Assembly: GCA_030638305.1 (NCBI GenBank)
Contig: DAOWEW010000162.1
Coordinates: forward strand, 1 to 5,638
DNA length: 5,638 nucleotides
Direction: 5' to 3'
Source of the DNA: Desulfobacteraceae bacterium
Lineage (GTDB): Bacteria; Desulfobacterota; Desulfobacteria; Desulfobacterales; ETH-SRB1
Positions 1-5,638 of this stretch are shown here, in pieces (position 1 is the first letter of the stretch; the number at the start of each line of letters is the position of its first letter). The translations under genes and the position numbers were made by a program. The notes below the pieces were generated by a model. That model ran no database searches and was not told the DNA's origin. It saw only the letters and a program-made list of their open reading frames with translations.

Positions 1-183
1 GGCCGACATCAAAACATCAGGTATGCTTATTTTGATATCTCCGGTTCGGAATTCCGGTATTTTCTCAAATTCACGGCGGATAGACATGAACAACGCATCC
101 GCATTGAGATGCTTTCGTAATTTAATTTTTGAGGGGGGCTCTCACTTTTTAGATTGCGTTTTCCTGTTATTTTTTTCAAACAT
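1..183 (-). pseudogene. Transposase N-terminus, partial, with in-frame stop
   Basis: Reading the minus strand from an ATG at 183-181 gives MFEKNNRKTQSKK, a TGA at 144-142, then EPPSKIKLRKHLNADALF and a continued open frame (IRREFEKIP, DIKISIPDVLMSA) to the window edge. The KLRKHLNADALF...IPDVLMSA pattern resembles the N-terminal region of DDE-type transposases found in repeated copies in Desulfobacterota and related bacteria; this is from memory and the IS family is not certain. The chosen ATG has an AGGAG about 8 bases upstream, a good ribosome binding site, which supports the start. The TGA would be explained by one C-to-T change in a CGA codon (Arg). The catalytic region lies outside the window, so catalytic residues cannot be judged. 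Terminal inverted repeats could not be located. Alternatives are a frame slip at a C6 tract (see findings) or translation from an internal ATG after the stop. Confidence is fair for transposase, lower for the exact family. Confidence 0.6.
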
Positions 184-217
184 GACATTTTCTCCTGTAG
201 ATAGAGTTTGTCATGCA

Positions 218-246
218 TACATAAAAAATTTCTTCGTTTTTGTCCA
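218..246 (-). promoter_or_regulatory. Possible promoter for the transposase
   Basis: On the minus strand TGGACA (246-241) is separated by 17 bases from TATGTA (223-218). The -35 box matches the sigma70 consensus at five of six positions, the -10 box at only three of six. It lies 35 bases before the transposase ATG, a sensible position. It is a weak call in a very AT-rich stretch where such matches arise by chance. Confidence 0.25.
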
Positions 247-270
247 GAAAAAAGATTTAAAAAACAGCAG

Positions 271-369
271 ATGTCATCGGTCTTGGACGAAATTCAAGAA
301 AAAGTTTACGAAAGGCTAATTCCTTACTTCGCTATTTTAGGCATTCTGGCTCCAATCGGGAATTGCTGA
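271..369 (+). other. Short ORF of doubtful status (32 codons)
   Basis: An ATG at 271 opens a frame reading MSSVLDEIQEKVYERLIPYF and ends at TGA 367-369. The first 20 residues look protein-like (amphipathic, charged, no low complexity), but no Shine-Dalgarno sequence precedes the ATG and I do not recognise the peptide. After the TGA the same frame stays open to about 504-506. It could be the start of a decayed gene or a chance ORF in the spacer. Confidence 0.15.
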
Positions 370-410
370 TGCAAAACCAATCCACCACCTCCAAACAAGA
401 CTCTTCGTTC

Positions 411-501
411 TGTCACTAAGGAACAAAAAAACCGATTTAGTGTTAATAAAGCTGTTACTGTATCGTATCACACAAAATGTATATTTATTGTTTTAGTGAC
501 A
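411..501. repeat. 9-base inverted repeat TGTCACTAA
   Basis: TGTCACTAA at 411-419 is matched by its exact reverse complement TTAGTGACA at 493-501, 73 bases apart. A further partial inverted copy, TTAGTG, sits at 437-442. The region between is AT-rich and non-coding. The arms could be a remnant of mobile-element ends, an operator-like pair, or chance; no target-site duplication was found that would decide. Confidence 0.25.
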
Positions 502-520
502 TTTTAATTCCGACCTTTAC

Positions 521-549
521 TTGACACAAGAATCTATTTTTATTAGAAT
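521..549 (+). promoter_or_regulatory. Sigma70-type promoter, TTGACA-17-TAGAAT
   Basis: A perfect -35 hexamer TTGACA (521-526) and a -10 hexamer TAGAAT (544-549, five of six to consensus) are spaced by exactly 17 bases. Transcription would begin near 556-557, which gives a leader of about 45 to 70 bases before the possible starts at 603 or 624. It overlaps what looks like decayed coding sequence of the same ATPase gene, so it may be a fortuitous match. If active, it would drive the orphan C-terminal fragment and possibly the genes beyond it. Confidence 0.45.
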
Positions 550-602
550 TATTTGCAGAGAGAATCAAGATCGGCATTTATAAAAATATCAGCATTGAAG
601 AT

Positions 603-992
603 TTGACGAATTGGGAAACCATTATGGGATTTCAGTTTGAGAATCTTGTTCTCAGCAACCCTTCGACAATCTTTAAACTACTTTCGATAAATCCCAACTC
701 AGTACTCTCTGCCACTCCATATTTTCAGAATAGTTCCGCAACTCAAAAAGCGTGTCAGGTTGACCTGTTGATCAGAACAAAGTATACCGTTTATGTTTGT
801 GAGATCAAATTCAAAAGAAAAATAGAGAAAAATATAATTGCCGAAGTATACGAAAAAATATCTCGCATTCCGTTTCCCGGTATGCTGTCAATAAGACCTG
901 TATTGATTTACGAAGGCGACCTGTCAAACAAAGTACGGGAAGAAGATTTCTTTGACTGCATAATTAATTTTTCAGACTTACTTTCAGAGTAA
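603..992 (+). CDS. C-terminal PD-(D/E)XK-like fragment of an ATPase (5'-truncated)
   Basis: This 129-residue product resembles the C-terminal nuclease-like domain (DUF234 type) of archaeal-type AAA/STAND-like ATPases, which normally have a P-loop ATPase domain of some 300 residues in front. The family-like motif MGFQFENLVLSN (residues 8-19) supplies the helical Glu, and D54 (CQVDLLI) with E67-x-K69 (CEIKF) form a PD-(D/E)XK-like active-site pattern. No Walker A or B motif exists in the window, so the ATPase part is missing. The frame is open upstream to 525 without a usable start and still reads family-like residues (GIYKNISIEDL), which indicates 5' truncation rather than a native short gene. 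Starts are TTG 603, with no clear ribosome binding site, or ATG 624, with a weak GGGA seven bases upstream; the latter would give 122 residues. A promoter-like sequence lies at 521-549. It is probably a remnant, but could be expressed as an orphan domain. Confidence 0.65.
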   Translation: MTNWETIMGFQFENLVLSNPSTIFKLLSINPNSVLSATPYFQNSSATQKACQVDLLIRTKYTVYVCEIKFKRKIEKNIIAEVYEKISRIPFPGMLSIRPVLIYEGDLSNKVREEDFFDCIINFSDLLSE

Positions 993-1072
993 TTTTTGTA
1001 ACTATTCGGTATTGCAGGTAAGGATTTAACGTTCCGAATGATTTAACATCCCGTCAGACATGGTAAAATTGA

Positions 1073-1516
1073 ATGAATTATAGAGAAAAAATCCGTCAGA
1101 TTATAATTAGATTTAAAGAACTTAATGGGGACCCGCATTATGTCGCTCTTGGAATGGCTATAGGAGTATTTATAAGCGTAACTCCCACTATTCCTTTTCA
1201 TACCGTTCTTGCTATATTTCTGGCGTTTGTTTTACGGGGAAGCAAAGCAGCCGCCGCAATCGGTGTATGGTTCAGCAATCCTCTTACTATACCTTTCTTT
1301 TACAAGGGCAGCTACGATCTTGGGATGTCTATTCTTGGCAATTCAGCTCCTTTCAGTACAAAATATGAGTCAATTTTAGAGCTGTTAAAACTTGGAGCAA
1401 ATGTTACTATTGCTATGGTTACAGGCGGAATTATTCTTGGTATTCTCCCCGGTATAGCGGCCTATTTTATAACTCGCAAGATATTTATCAGACTTCGGTT
1501 ACGCAAGAAAGCTTGA
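1073..1516 (+). CDS. DUF2062 family membrane protein
   Basis: A 147-residue protein with the DUF2062 signature: GDPHYVALGMAIGVFISVTP (residues 19-38), FHT (42-44), then a WFSNPLT motif (66-72) after a hydrophobic stretch. Hydrophobic segments at about 24-53 and 110-134 suggest an inner-membrane protein, and the C-terminus (RLRLRKKA) is basic and so likely cytoplasmic. The length is typical of single-domain members. The function of the family is not established. An in-frame TGA lies directly before the ATG (1070-1072), so no earlier start is possible; the Shine-Dalgarno sequence is poor. Its stop (1514-1516) sits within a few bases of the rsmA start, indicating co-transcription and probable translational coupling with rsmA. 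No clear promoter was found in the 80-base gap upstream. Confidence 0.85.
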   Translation: MNYREKIRQIIIRFKELNGDPHYVALGMAIGVFISVTPTIPFHTVLAIFLAFVLRGSKAAAAIGVWFSNPLTIPFFYKGSYDLGMSILGNSAPFSTKYESILELLKLGANVTIAMVTGGIILGILPGIAAYFITRKIFIRLRLRKKA

Positions 1517-1518
1517 AT

Positions 1519-2373
1519 ATGACATCTCCAAGAACACTGCTTGCCGCCTGGCAAATGCATGCCAGGAAGCAATTTGGCCAACATTTTCTGGAAAATTCCG
1601 CTACTTCGGAAATGATTGTATCCCGCAGCGGGGTTATGCCGGAAGATGTTGTTTTAGAAATAGGGGCCGGCTTGGGAGCCCTTACGATTCCTGCCGCTAT
1701 GGTAGCAAAAAAGGTTTATGCGGTTGAAAAGGATAGTAAGATAATCTCTTTGTTAAAAACGGAACTTGCTTTAAACAGCCTTTTTAATGTTGTTTTAATT
1801 GAGAAAGATATACTGAAAGTTAACATTGAGAAATTTGCTGAAGAAGCTAAGCGTAAAATAATAATTTTAGGAAACCTTCCGTACAATATTTCCTCCCAGG
1901 TTCTTGTTAAACTTATAAAAGCAAGAAGTACTGTAAGCCGTGCAGTTCTTATGTTTCAGAAAGAACTTGCTCAACGCATTACCGCACAGCCGGGTTGCAA
2001 AGAATATGGACGTCTTACCGTTATGCTCAATTATTGTGCGGACGTAAAAAAAATTGCGACTGTTAAGGCTTTCCAATTTTTCCCGAAACCCAAAGTTGAT
2101 TCCGTAGTTCTTGAAATAATTTTTAAAGACAATCTGAAATATTCGGATGATGAAGAGTTTCTTTATAGAGTGATAAAAGCTGCATTCGGGCAGAGAAGAA
2201 AAAATCTTAAAAACGCTCTTACAGGCAGCGAGCTGCATATTGCCGCTGAGATGTCTCGACATACGCTGGAAAATGCAGGCATAGAACCAACCCGACGCGC
2301 AGAAACCCTTACAGTTGAAGAATTTGTCAGGCTAAGTAATATGTTGAAAGTGAAAAGTTCCTCTTTTTTGTAG
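1519..2373 (+). CDS. rsmA: 16S rRNA (adenine1518-N6/adenine1519-N6)-dimethyltransferase RsmA
   Basis: RsmA (KsgA) uses S-adenosylmethionine to dimethylate two adjacent adenines in the 3'-terminal hairpin of 16S rRNA during 30S maturation, in the cytoplasm. The 284-residue product has the family's normal length. Visible motifs, numbered from the ATG, are KQFGQHFL (17-24), the SAM-binding EIGAGLG (47-53), the acidic strand end VEKD (69-72), the catalytic-type NLPYNIS motif (119-125), FFPKPKVDS (187-195) and FGQRRKNLKNAL (223-234). No key residue is missing. ATG 1519 is preferred because related proteins begin MTSPRTLLAAW. A TTG at 1513 would add two residues and overlap the DUF2062 stop by four bases. 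The Shine-Dalgarno sequence is weak (AAGAAAG at 1505-1511), consistent with coupling to the upstream gene. The RND permease starts 19 bases after the stop. Confidence 0.95.
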   Translation: MTSPRTLLAAWQMHARKQFGQHFLENSATSEMIVSRSGVMPEDVVLEIGAGLGALTIPAAMVAKKVYAVEKDSKIISLLKTELALNSLFNVVLIEKDILKVNIEKFAEEAKRKIIILGNLPYNISSQVLVKLIKARSTVSRAVLMFQKELAQRITAQPGCKEYGRLTVMLNYCADVKKIATVKAFQFFPKPKVDSVVLEIIFKDNLKYSDDEEFLYRVIKAAFGQRRKNLKNALTGSELHIAAEMSRHTLENAGIEPTRRAETLTVEEFVRLSNMLKVKSSSFL

Positions 2374-2392
2374 AAGAAGCAGCTTATTTTTA

Positions 2393-5300
2393 ATGGATTT
2401 AAATAATAAAAATACCCCGAACATCAAAAAAGGCCCCATCGCATGGATGGCGGGTCACTCTGTGGCCGCAAACCTTCTCATGCTGATTCTGCTTATCGGC
2501 GGGATAGTCATGTCTTACAATATCAAACAGGAAGTGTTTCCCTATTTTGATATAGATATGGTCAGAATTACGGTACCATACCCGGGAGCAAGCCCACAGG
2601 AAGTCGAAGAAGGCATTTTGTTTGCTATAGAAGAAGCGGTTGAGGGCATTGAGGGGGTAGAAGAAATCCGATCCACAGCCCGCGAAGGTTCCGGCACAGT
2701 TACTGTTGAAATGATTGAGGGTGAAAACCTTCAAAAGCTCGCTCAGGATATCGAAAGCGAGGTGGACCGCATAACATCCTTTCCCGAAGATATTGAAGAA
2801 CCTGTGATAGCTATCGTCTCCAGAAAGCGATACGTAGTCTCTCTGGCTGTTTACGGGGATCAGAACGAATGGGTCCTTCGAGAATACGCAGACTATATCC
2901 GGGACCGGCTTCTCCAGGAGCCGGATATTACCCAGGTAGAAATTATTTCCGCAAGAAACTATGAAATTGATATAGAAATCCCCGCAAATACCCTTCGCGC
3001 ATATTCTCTCACCCTTGATGATGTAGCCCAGCGTATAAAAAGAGCTTCAGTAGAACTTCCTGGCGGCGCCATCAAAACACCATCAGGAGATATCCTGGTT
3101 CGAATGAAAGAACGCAGAAATTTCGGTCCGGAATTTGCCCAAATTCCTATTATTACGGCAAACGACGGCTCGCAGATTTTGCTTGAAGATATAGCAATAA
3201 TCAAAGACGGCTTTGAAGAAACAACAATGTCCTCAAGTTACAACGGAAAGCCGGCTGTGATGCTTGATATTTACCGGGTAGGAGGCCAGACCCCTTTATC
3301 TGTCTCAGACGCAGTAAGACAAGTAGTAAAAGAGGTCAAGGTGTCTCTTCCAAAGGGACTTGGTGTTGACCTTAGAAATGACCGTTCGGATATGTATCGT
3401 CAGCGGCTGGGACTTTTGATGAAAAACGGCTTAATAGGACTTGCCCTGGTATTTATACTGCTGGCTCTTTTTTTAGAACCCCGCCTTGCCTTTTGGGTTA
3501 GTCTTGGGATACCGATATCTTTTCTGGGCTCTCTTTTCTTTTTAAACATCTCTGATGTAAGTATAAACATGATCTCCATGTTTGCTTTTATTGTAACCCT
3601 TGGGATTGTTGTCGATGATGCCATCATCGTGGGTGAAAACATCTACTATCACCAGCAAAGCGGAAATACCTGGTCCAAGGCGGCAGTTGCAGGTGCCAGA
3701 GAAATTGCCATGCCGATTACCTTTGCTATCCTTACCAACATGGTGGCCTTTGTTCCCATGTTTTTTGTGTCCGGATTTATGGGCAAAATATTTAAGCAAA
3801 TTCCTGTAGTGGTTATCAGCGTTTTTGCCATCTCTCTTATTGAAAGTTTTTTTATCCTTCCGGCGCACATAGGACACAAAAAAACAGAGGGTCCATCAAG
3901 GTTGTTTGGCTGGATATTTCGTGTACAACAAAATTTTGGACGTGCTTTTATGAAGTTTGTCCACCAATGCTACGGACCATTTCTACACATAACCATTCGA
4001 TGGCGCTATTTGACCATGGCAACAGGAATCGCAATCATTCTTTTAACCATCGGCTATATTAAGAGCGGGCGTATGGGGTTTGAACTTTTTCCAAAAATCG
4101 AATCCGATTATGCAAAGGTGACCGCTGTTCTTCCTTTTGGAACAGCCTTTGAAAAAACCCGGCAGGTGGAAAAAAAACTGATACAGGCAGCCCGGGAGGT
4201 AGCTTCAAAAAATGGCGATAAAAAGCTAATGGAAGGCATTTTTTCCAGCATTAATGATAACACGATAGAAATACGCACCTATCTCACTCCCCCTGGTGTT
4301 CGTCCCCTTTCCACGACTGATGTCAGCAGACGATGGAGGAAGCAAACAGGCGTTATTCCAGGACTGGAATCTATCAAATTTGAATCTGATGCCGGCGGTC
4401 CTGGAAGAGGGGCAGCCATGTCCATAGAACTCAGTCACCGGAAAATGGATATTCTTGAAAAAGCCAGCGCAGATATGGCCGAAGCCCTGAGTTTTTATCC
4501 AAAAACAAAAGATATTGATGATGGATTCTCACCTGGCAAGCAGCAAATTGATTTTAAAATCAAGCCTGTGGCTCGAAGCCTTGGCCTGGAAGCCCGGGAA
4601 GTAGCCAGACAGGTACGTCATGCGTTTTATGGCGTCGAAGTTCTCAGGCAGCAGCGGGGTCGAAATGAAGTCAAGGTTTTGGTGAGGTTGCCAAGACAGG
4701 AACGTATTTCCGAATACAGCCTGGAAGAAATGGTGTTGCAAACACCAAAAGGAACCGAAATTCTCCTTCGGGATGCTGTATATATCAGCCATGGCAGATC
4801 TTATACTGACATCAATCGCCGAAACGGCCAAAGAATAGTAACCGTAACAGCCGATGTATCTCCGAGAAGCCAGGCCGGACAGATACTTACTTCAATAAAG
4901 GCTGAAATCCTTCCTGAACTTCAGCAAAAATATCCTGGTCTGGCTTATAGTTTCGAGGGCCATCAGGCCGAACAGAAAAAGAGCATGCAAAGCCTTTTCA
5001 GAGGACTTGTCATGGTTATGATAATTATCTACGCAATGCTGGCTGTTCCATTAAACAGCTATATACAACCTTTAATTATCATGATCGCAATACCTTTTGG
5101 TATCGTGGGTGCATTTATCGGCCACCTGATCATGGGGTACAGCCTGAGTATTTTGAGCATGTTCGGCGTTATCGCCCTGTCCGGTGTAGTGGTAAACGAT
5201 TCCCTGGTACTAATCGACTTTGCCAACCGCAAACTCAGGGCCGGCATGGCCCCTCTCGAAGCCATACACGCCTCAGGATTACATCGTTTCAGACCAATCA

Positions 5301-5506
5301 TCCTGACTACATTAACCACATTCGGCGGGCTGGCACCCATGATTTTCGAAACCTCACGCCAGGCAAAGTTTCTAATCCCTATGGCTCTGTCCCTGGGGTT
5401 CGGCGTCGTGTTTGCCACCCTGATCACACTGATTCTGGTACCTTCTTTTTATATGGCAATCGAAGATGTAAAAGGACTTCTAAAAACAATCACGAATTTA
5501 AATTAG
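2393..5506 (+). CDS. RND efflux transporter permease subunit (AcrB/HAE1-like)
   Basis: A 1037-residue inner-membrane permease of the AcrB/MexB family (ACR_tran), the proton-driven pump of a tripartite export complex. The layout is the duplicated RND plan: TM1 at about 24-42, a periplasmic porter/docking region to about 340, TM2 346-361, TM3 366-384, TM4 393-413, more helices to about 500, TM7 540-558 followed by GFELFP (562-567), a second periplasmic region, then TM8-TM12 from about 871 to 1023. TM4 carries the proton-relay pair D408-D409 (VVDDAIIVGENI), matching AcrB D407/D408. R967 (RFRPI) matches AcrB R971. TM10 reads VVVNDSLVLIDF, so the AcrB K940 position is Asn (N935). Length and frame are intact. 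The Shine-Dalgarno sequence is weak and the gene follows rsmA by 19 bases. The adaptor and outer-membrane partners are not in the window, so the substrate cannot be assigned. By eye the gene is more GC-rich than its upstream neighbours. Confidence 0.92.
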   Translation: MDLNNKNTPNIKKGPIAWMAGHSVAANLLMLILLIGGIVMSYNIKQEVFPYFDIDMVRITVPYPGASPQEVEEGILFAIEEAVEGIEGVEEIRSTAREGSGTVTVEMIEGENLQKLAQDIESEVDRITSFPEDIEEPVIAIVSRKRYVVSLAVYGDQNEWVLREYADYIRDRLLQEPDITQVEIISARNYEIDIEIPANTLRAYSLTLDDVAQRIKRASVELPGGAIKTPSGDILVRMKERRNFGPEFAQIPIITANDGSQILLEDIAIIKDGFEETTMSSSYNGKPAVMLDIYRVGGQTPLSVSDAVRQVVKEVKVSLPKGLGVDLRNDRSDMYRQRLGLLMKNGLIGLALVFILLALFLEPRLAFWVSLGIPISFLGSLFFLNISDVSINMISMFAFIVTLGIVVDDAIIVGENIYYHQQSGNTWSKAAVAGAREIAMPITFAILTNMVAFVPMFFVSGFMGKIFKQIPVVVISVFAISLIESFFILPAHIGHKKTEGPSRLFGWIFRVQQNFGRAFMKFVHQCYGPFLHITIRWRYLTMATGIAIILLTIGYIKSGRMGFELFPKIESDYAKVTAVLPFGTAFEKTRQVEKKLIQAAREVASKNGDKKLMEGIFSSINDNTIEIRTYLTPPGVRPLSTTDVSRRWRKQTGVIPGLESIKFESDAGGPGRGAAMSIELSHRKMDILEKASADMAEALSFYPKTKDIDDGFSPGKQQIDFKIKPVARSLGLEAREVARQVRHAFYGVEVLRQQRGRNEVKVLVRLPRQERISEYSLEEMVLQTPKGTEILLRDAVYISHGRSYTDINRRNGQRIVTVTADVSPRSQAGQILTSIKAEILPELQQKYPGLAYSFEGHQAEQKKSMQSLFRGLVMVMIIIYAMLAVPLNSYIQPLIIMIAIPFGIVGAFIGHLIMGYSLSILSMFGVIALSGVVVNDSLVLIDFANRKLRAGMAPLEAIHASGLHRFRPIILTTLTTFGGLAPMIFETSRQAKFLIPMALSLGFGVVFATLITLILVPSFYMAIEDVKGLLKTITNLN

Positions 5507-5527
5507 CGCCCTTTGGGCGGACTTTTT
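5507..5527 (+). terminator. Rho-independent terminator after the RND gene
   Basis: Immediately after the permease TAG, CGCCC (5507-5511) and GGGCG (5515-5519) can pair around a TTT loop, followed by GAC and TTTTT (5523-5527). The stem is short (5 bp) but wholly GC. The T-run overlaps the stop codon of the converging minus-strand gene. On the minus strand the same hairpin is followed by only a weak T-rich tract, so bidirectional use is possible but less likely. Confidence 0.65.
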
Positions 5528-5638
5528 AGTCTTCTACATATTCCATTGTTTCCTGGTTACAACCTGGACAACCTAAAACAGGCATAAAACCTTCATACCA
5601 TCTACCTTCAAATTCAGCCATTGCAATCTCAACATCAA
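5526..5638 (-). CDS. C-terminal end of an unidentified protein with a CPGC motif (partial)
   Basis: The minus-strand frame is open from the right edge to a TAA at 5528-5526 and encodes the last 36 residues of a protein that begins outside the window. Readable parts are EFEGRWYEGFMPVLGCPGCNQ and an acidic end, METMEYVED-like (ETMEYVED). The Cys-Pro-Gly-Cys pair could be half of a zinc ribbon or a metal or disulfide site, but no second cysteine pair is visible here. Codon choice (GAA, GGT, GTT) looks like real coding sequence, and the stop sits exactly beside the convergent terminator. I do not recognise the family. It converges on the RND gene, with 19 bases between the two stop codons. Confidence 0.5.
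   Translation of the reverse strand, partial: DVEIAMAEFEGRWYEGFMPVLGCPGCNQETMEYVED

Larger units (their letters stand above)
184..602. other. Gene-poor spacer between transposase and ATPase remnant
   Basis: About 420 AT-rich bases with stops in all frames. Contents that can be pointed to are a weak minus-strand promoter (218-246), a doubtful 32-codon ORF (271-369), a 9-base inverted repeat (411-419 with 493-501) and a good plus-strand promoter (521-549). The last ~80 bases also show protein-like traces of the missing upstream part of the ATPase gene in more than one frame. No tRNA, CRISPR array or other structured RNA was seen. Confidence 0.5.

Noticed and set aside
47..56. Palindrome CGGAATTCCG
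   Set aside because: It falls inside the transposase coding frame (IPEFRTG) and is explained by the codons.
27..218. 63-codon minus-strand ORF starting MHDKLYLQ
   Set aside because: It lies in a different frame from the conserved KLRKHLNADALF segment, and its C-terminal half reads unlike a protein. It is only relevant as the possible entry to a frame slip.
23..319. 98-codon plus-strand ORF
   Set aside because: It runs antisense across the transposase 5' end and its promoter region, with no ribosome binding site; the minus strand carries the protein-like sequence.
1004..1039. Inverted repeat ATTCGG / CCGAAT after the ATPase fragment
   Set aside because: Six-base arms with a 24-base loop and no following T-run; too weak for a terminator.
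1061..1069. Extended -10 like TGGTAAAAT just before the DUF2062 ATG
   Set aside because: Transcription would start inside the gene's first codons, and no -35 box is present.
1867..2262. 131-codon minus-strand ORF
   Set aside because: It is antisense within rsmA, whose motifs are complete on the plus strand.
3542..3877. Overlapping antisense ORFs within the RND gene
   Set aside because: They lie opposite the conserved TM4-TM6 region; the compositions are mirror effects of hydrophobic codons, with no start signals.
5059..5427. 122-codon minus-strand ORF
   Set aside because: It is antisense to the TM9-TM12 coding region of the RND permease, with no ribosome binding site and no recognisable motif.

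Overview
The window looks like a stretch of an AT-rich Gram-negative genome. An RND inner-membrane pump implies an outer membrane, and the RsmA N-terminus (MTSPRTLLAAW) together with the transposase-like and ATPase-like fragments recalls anaerobic Desulfobacterota. That placement is inferred from remembered family resemblance and has not been tested.

Layout. Bases 1-183 (minus strand) hold the 5' end of a transposase-like gene that runs off the left edge and carries an in-frame TGA at codon 14. Bases 184-602 have no convincing intact gene. They contain a weak transposase promoter, a doubtful 32-codon ORF, a 9-base inverted repeat and a good sigma70-type promoter. Bases 603-992 encode the C-terminal PD-(D/E)XK-like part of an ATPase whose ATPase portion is missing, so this is probably a gene remnant. 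The left ~1 kb thus reads as a decayed, mobile-element-associated region.

From 1073 to 5506 three genes are packed in one direction: a small DUF2062 membrane protein, rsmA (16S rRNA adenine dimethyltransferase, overlapping or nearly touching the previous stop) and a full-length RND efflux permease 19 bases further on. No terminator or clear promoter is visible between them, so they may be co-transcribed. Functionally they are unrelated: envelope protein of unknown role, ribosome maturation, and proton-driven export. No periplasmic adaptor or outer-membrane channel gene is present beside the pump. A short hairpin followed by a T-run closes the permease gene, and the C-terminal end of an unidentified CPGC-containing protein converges from the right edge (5526-5638, minus strand).

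I found no evidence of a new defence, mobile or regulatory system. The most interesting points are the state of the transposase reading frame and the orphan nuclease-like domain sitting behind a well-formed promoter.
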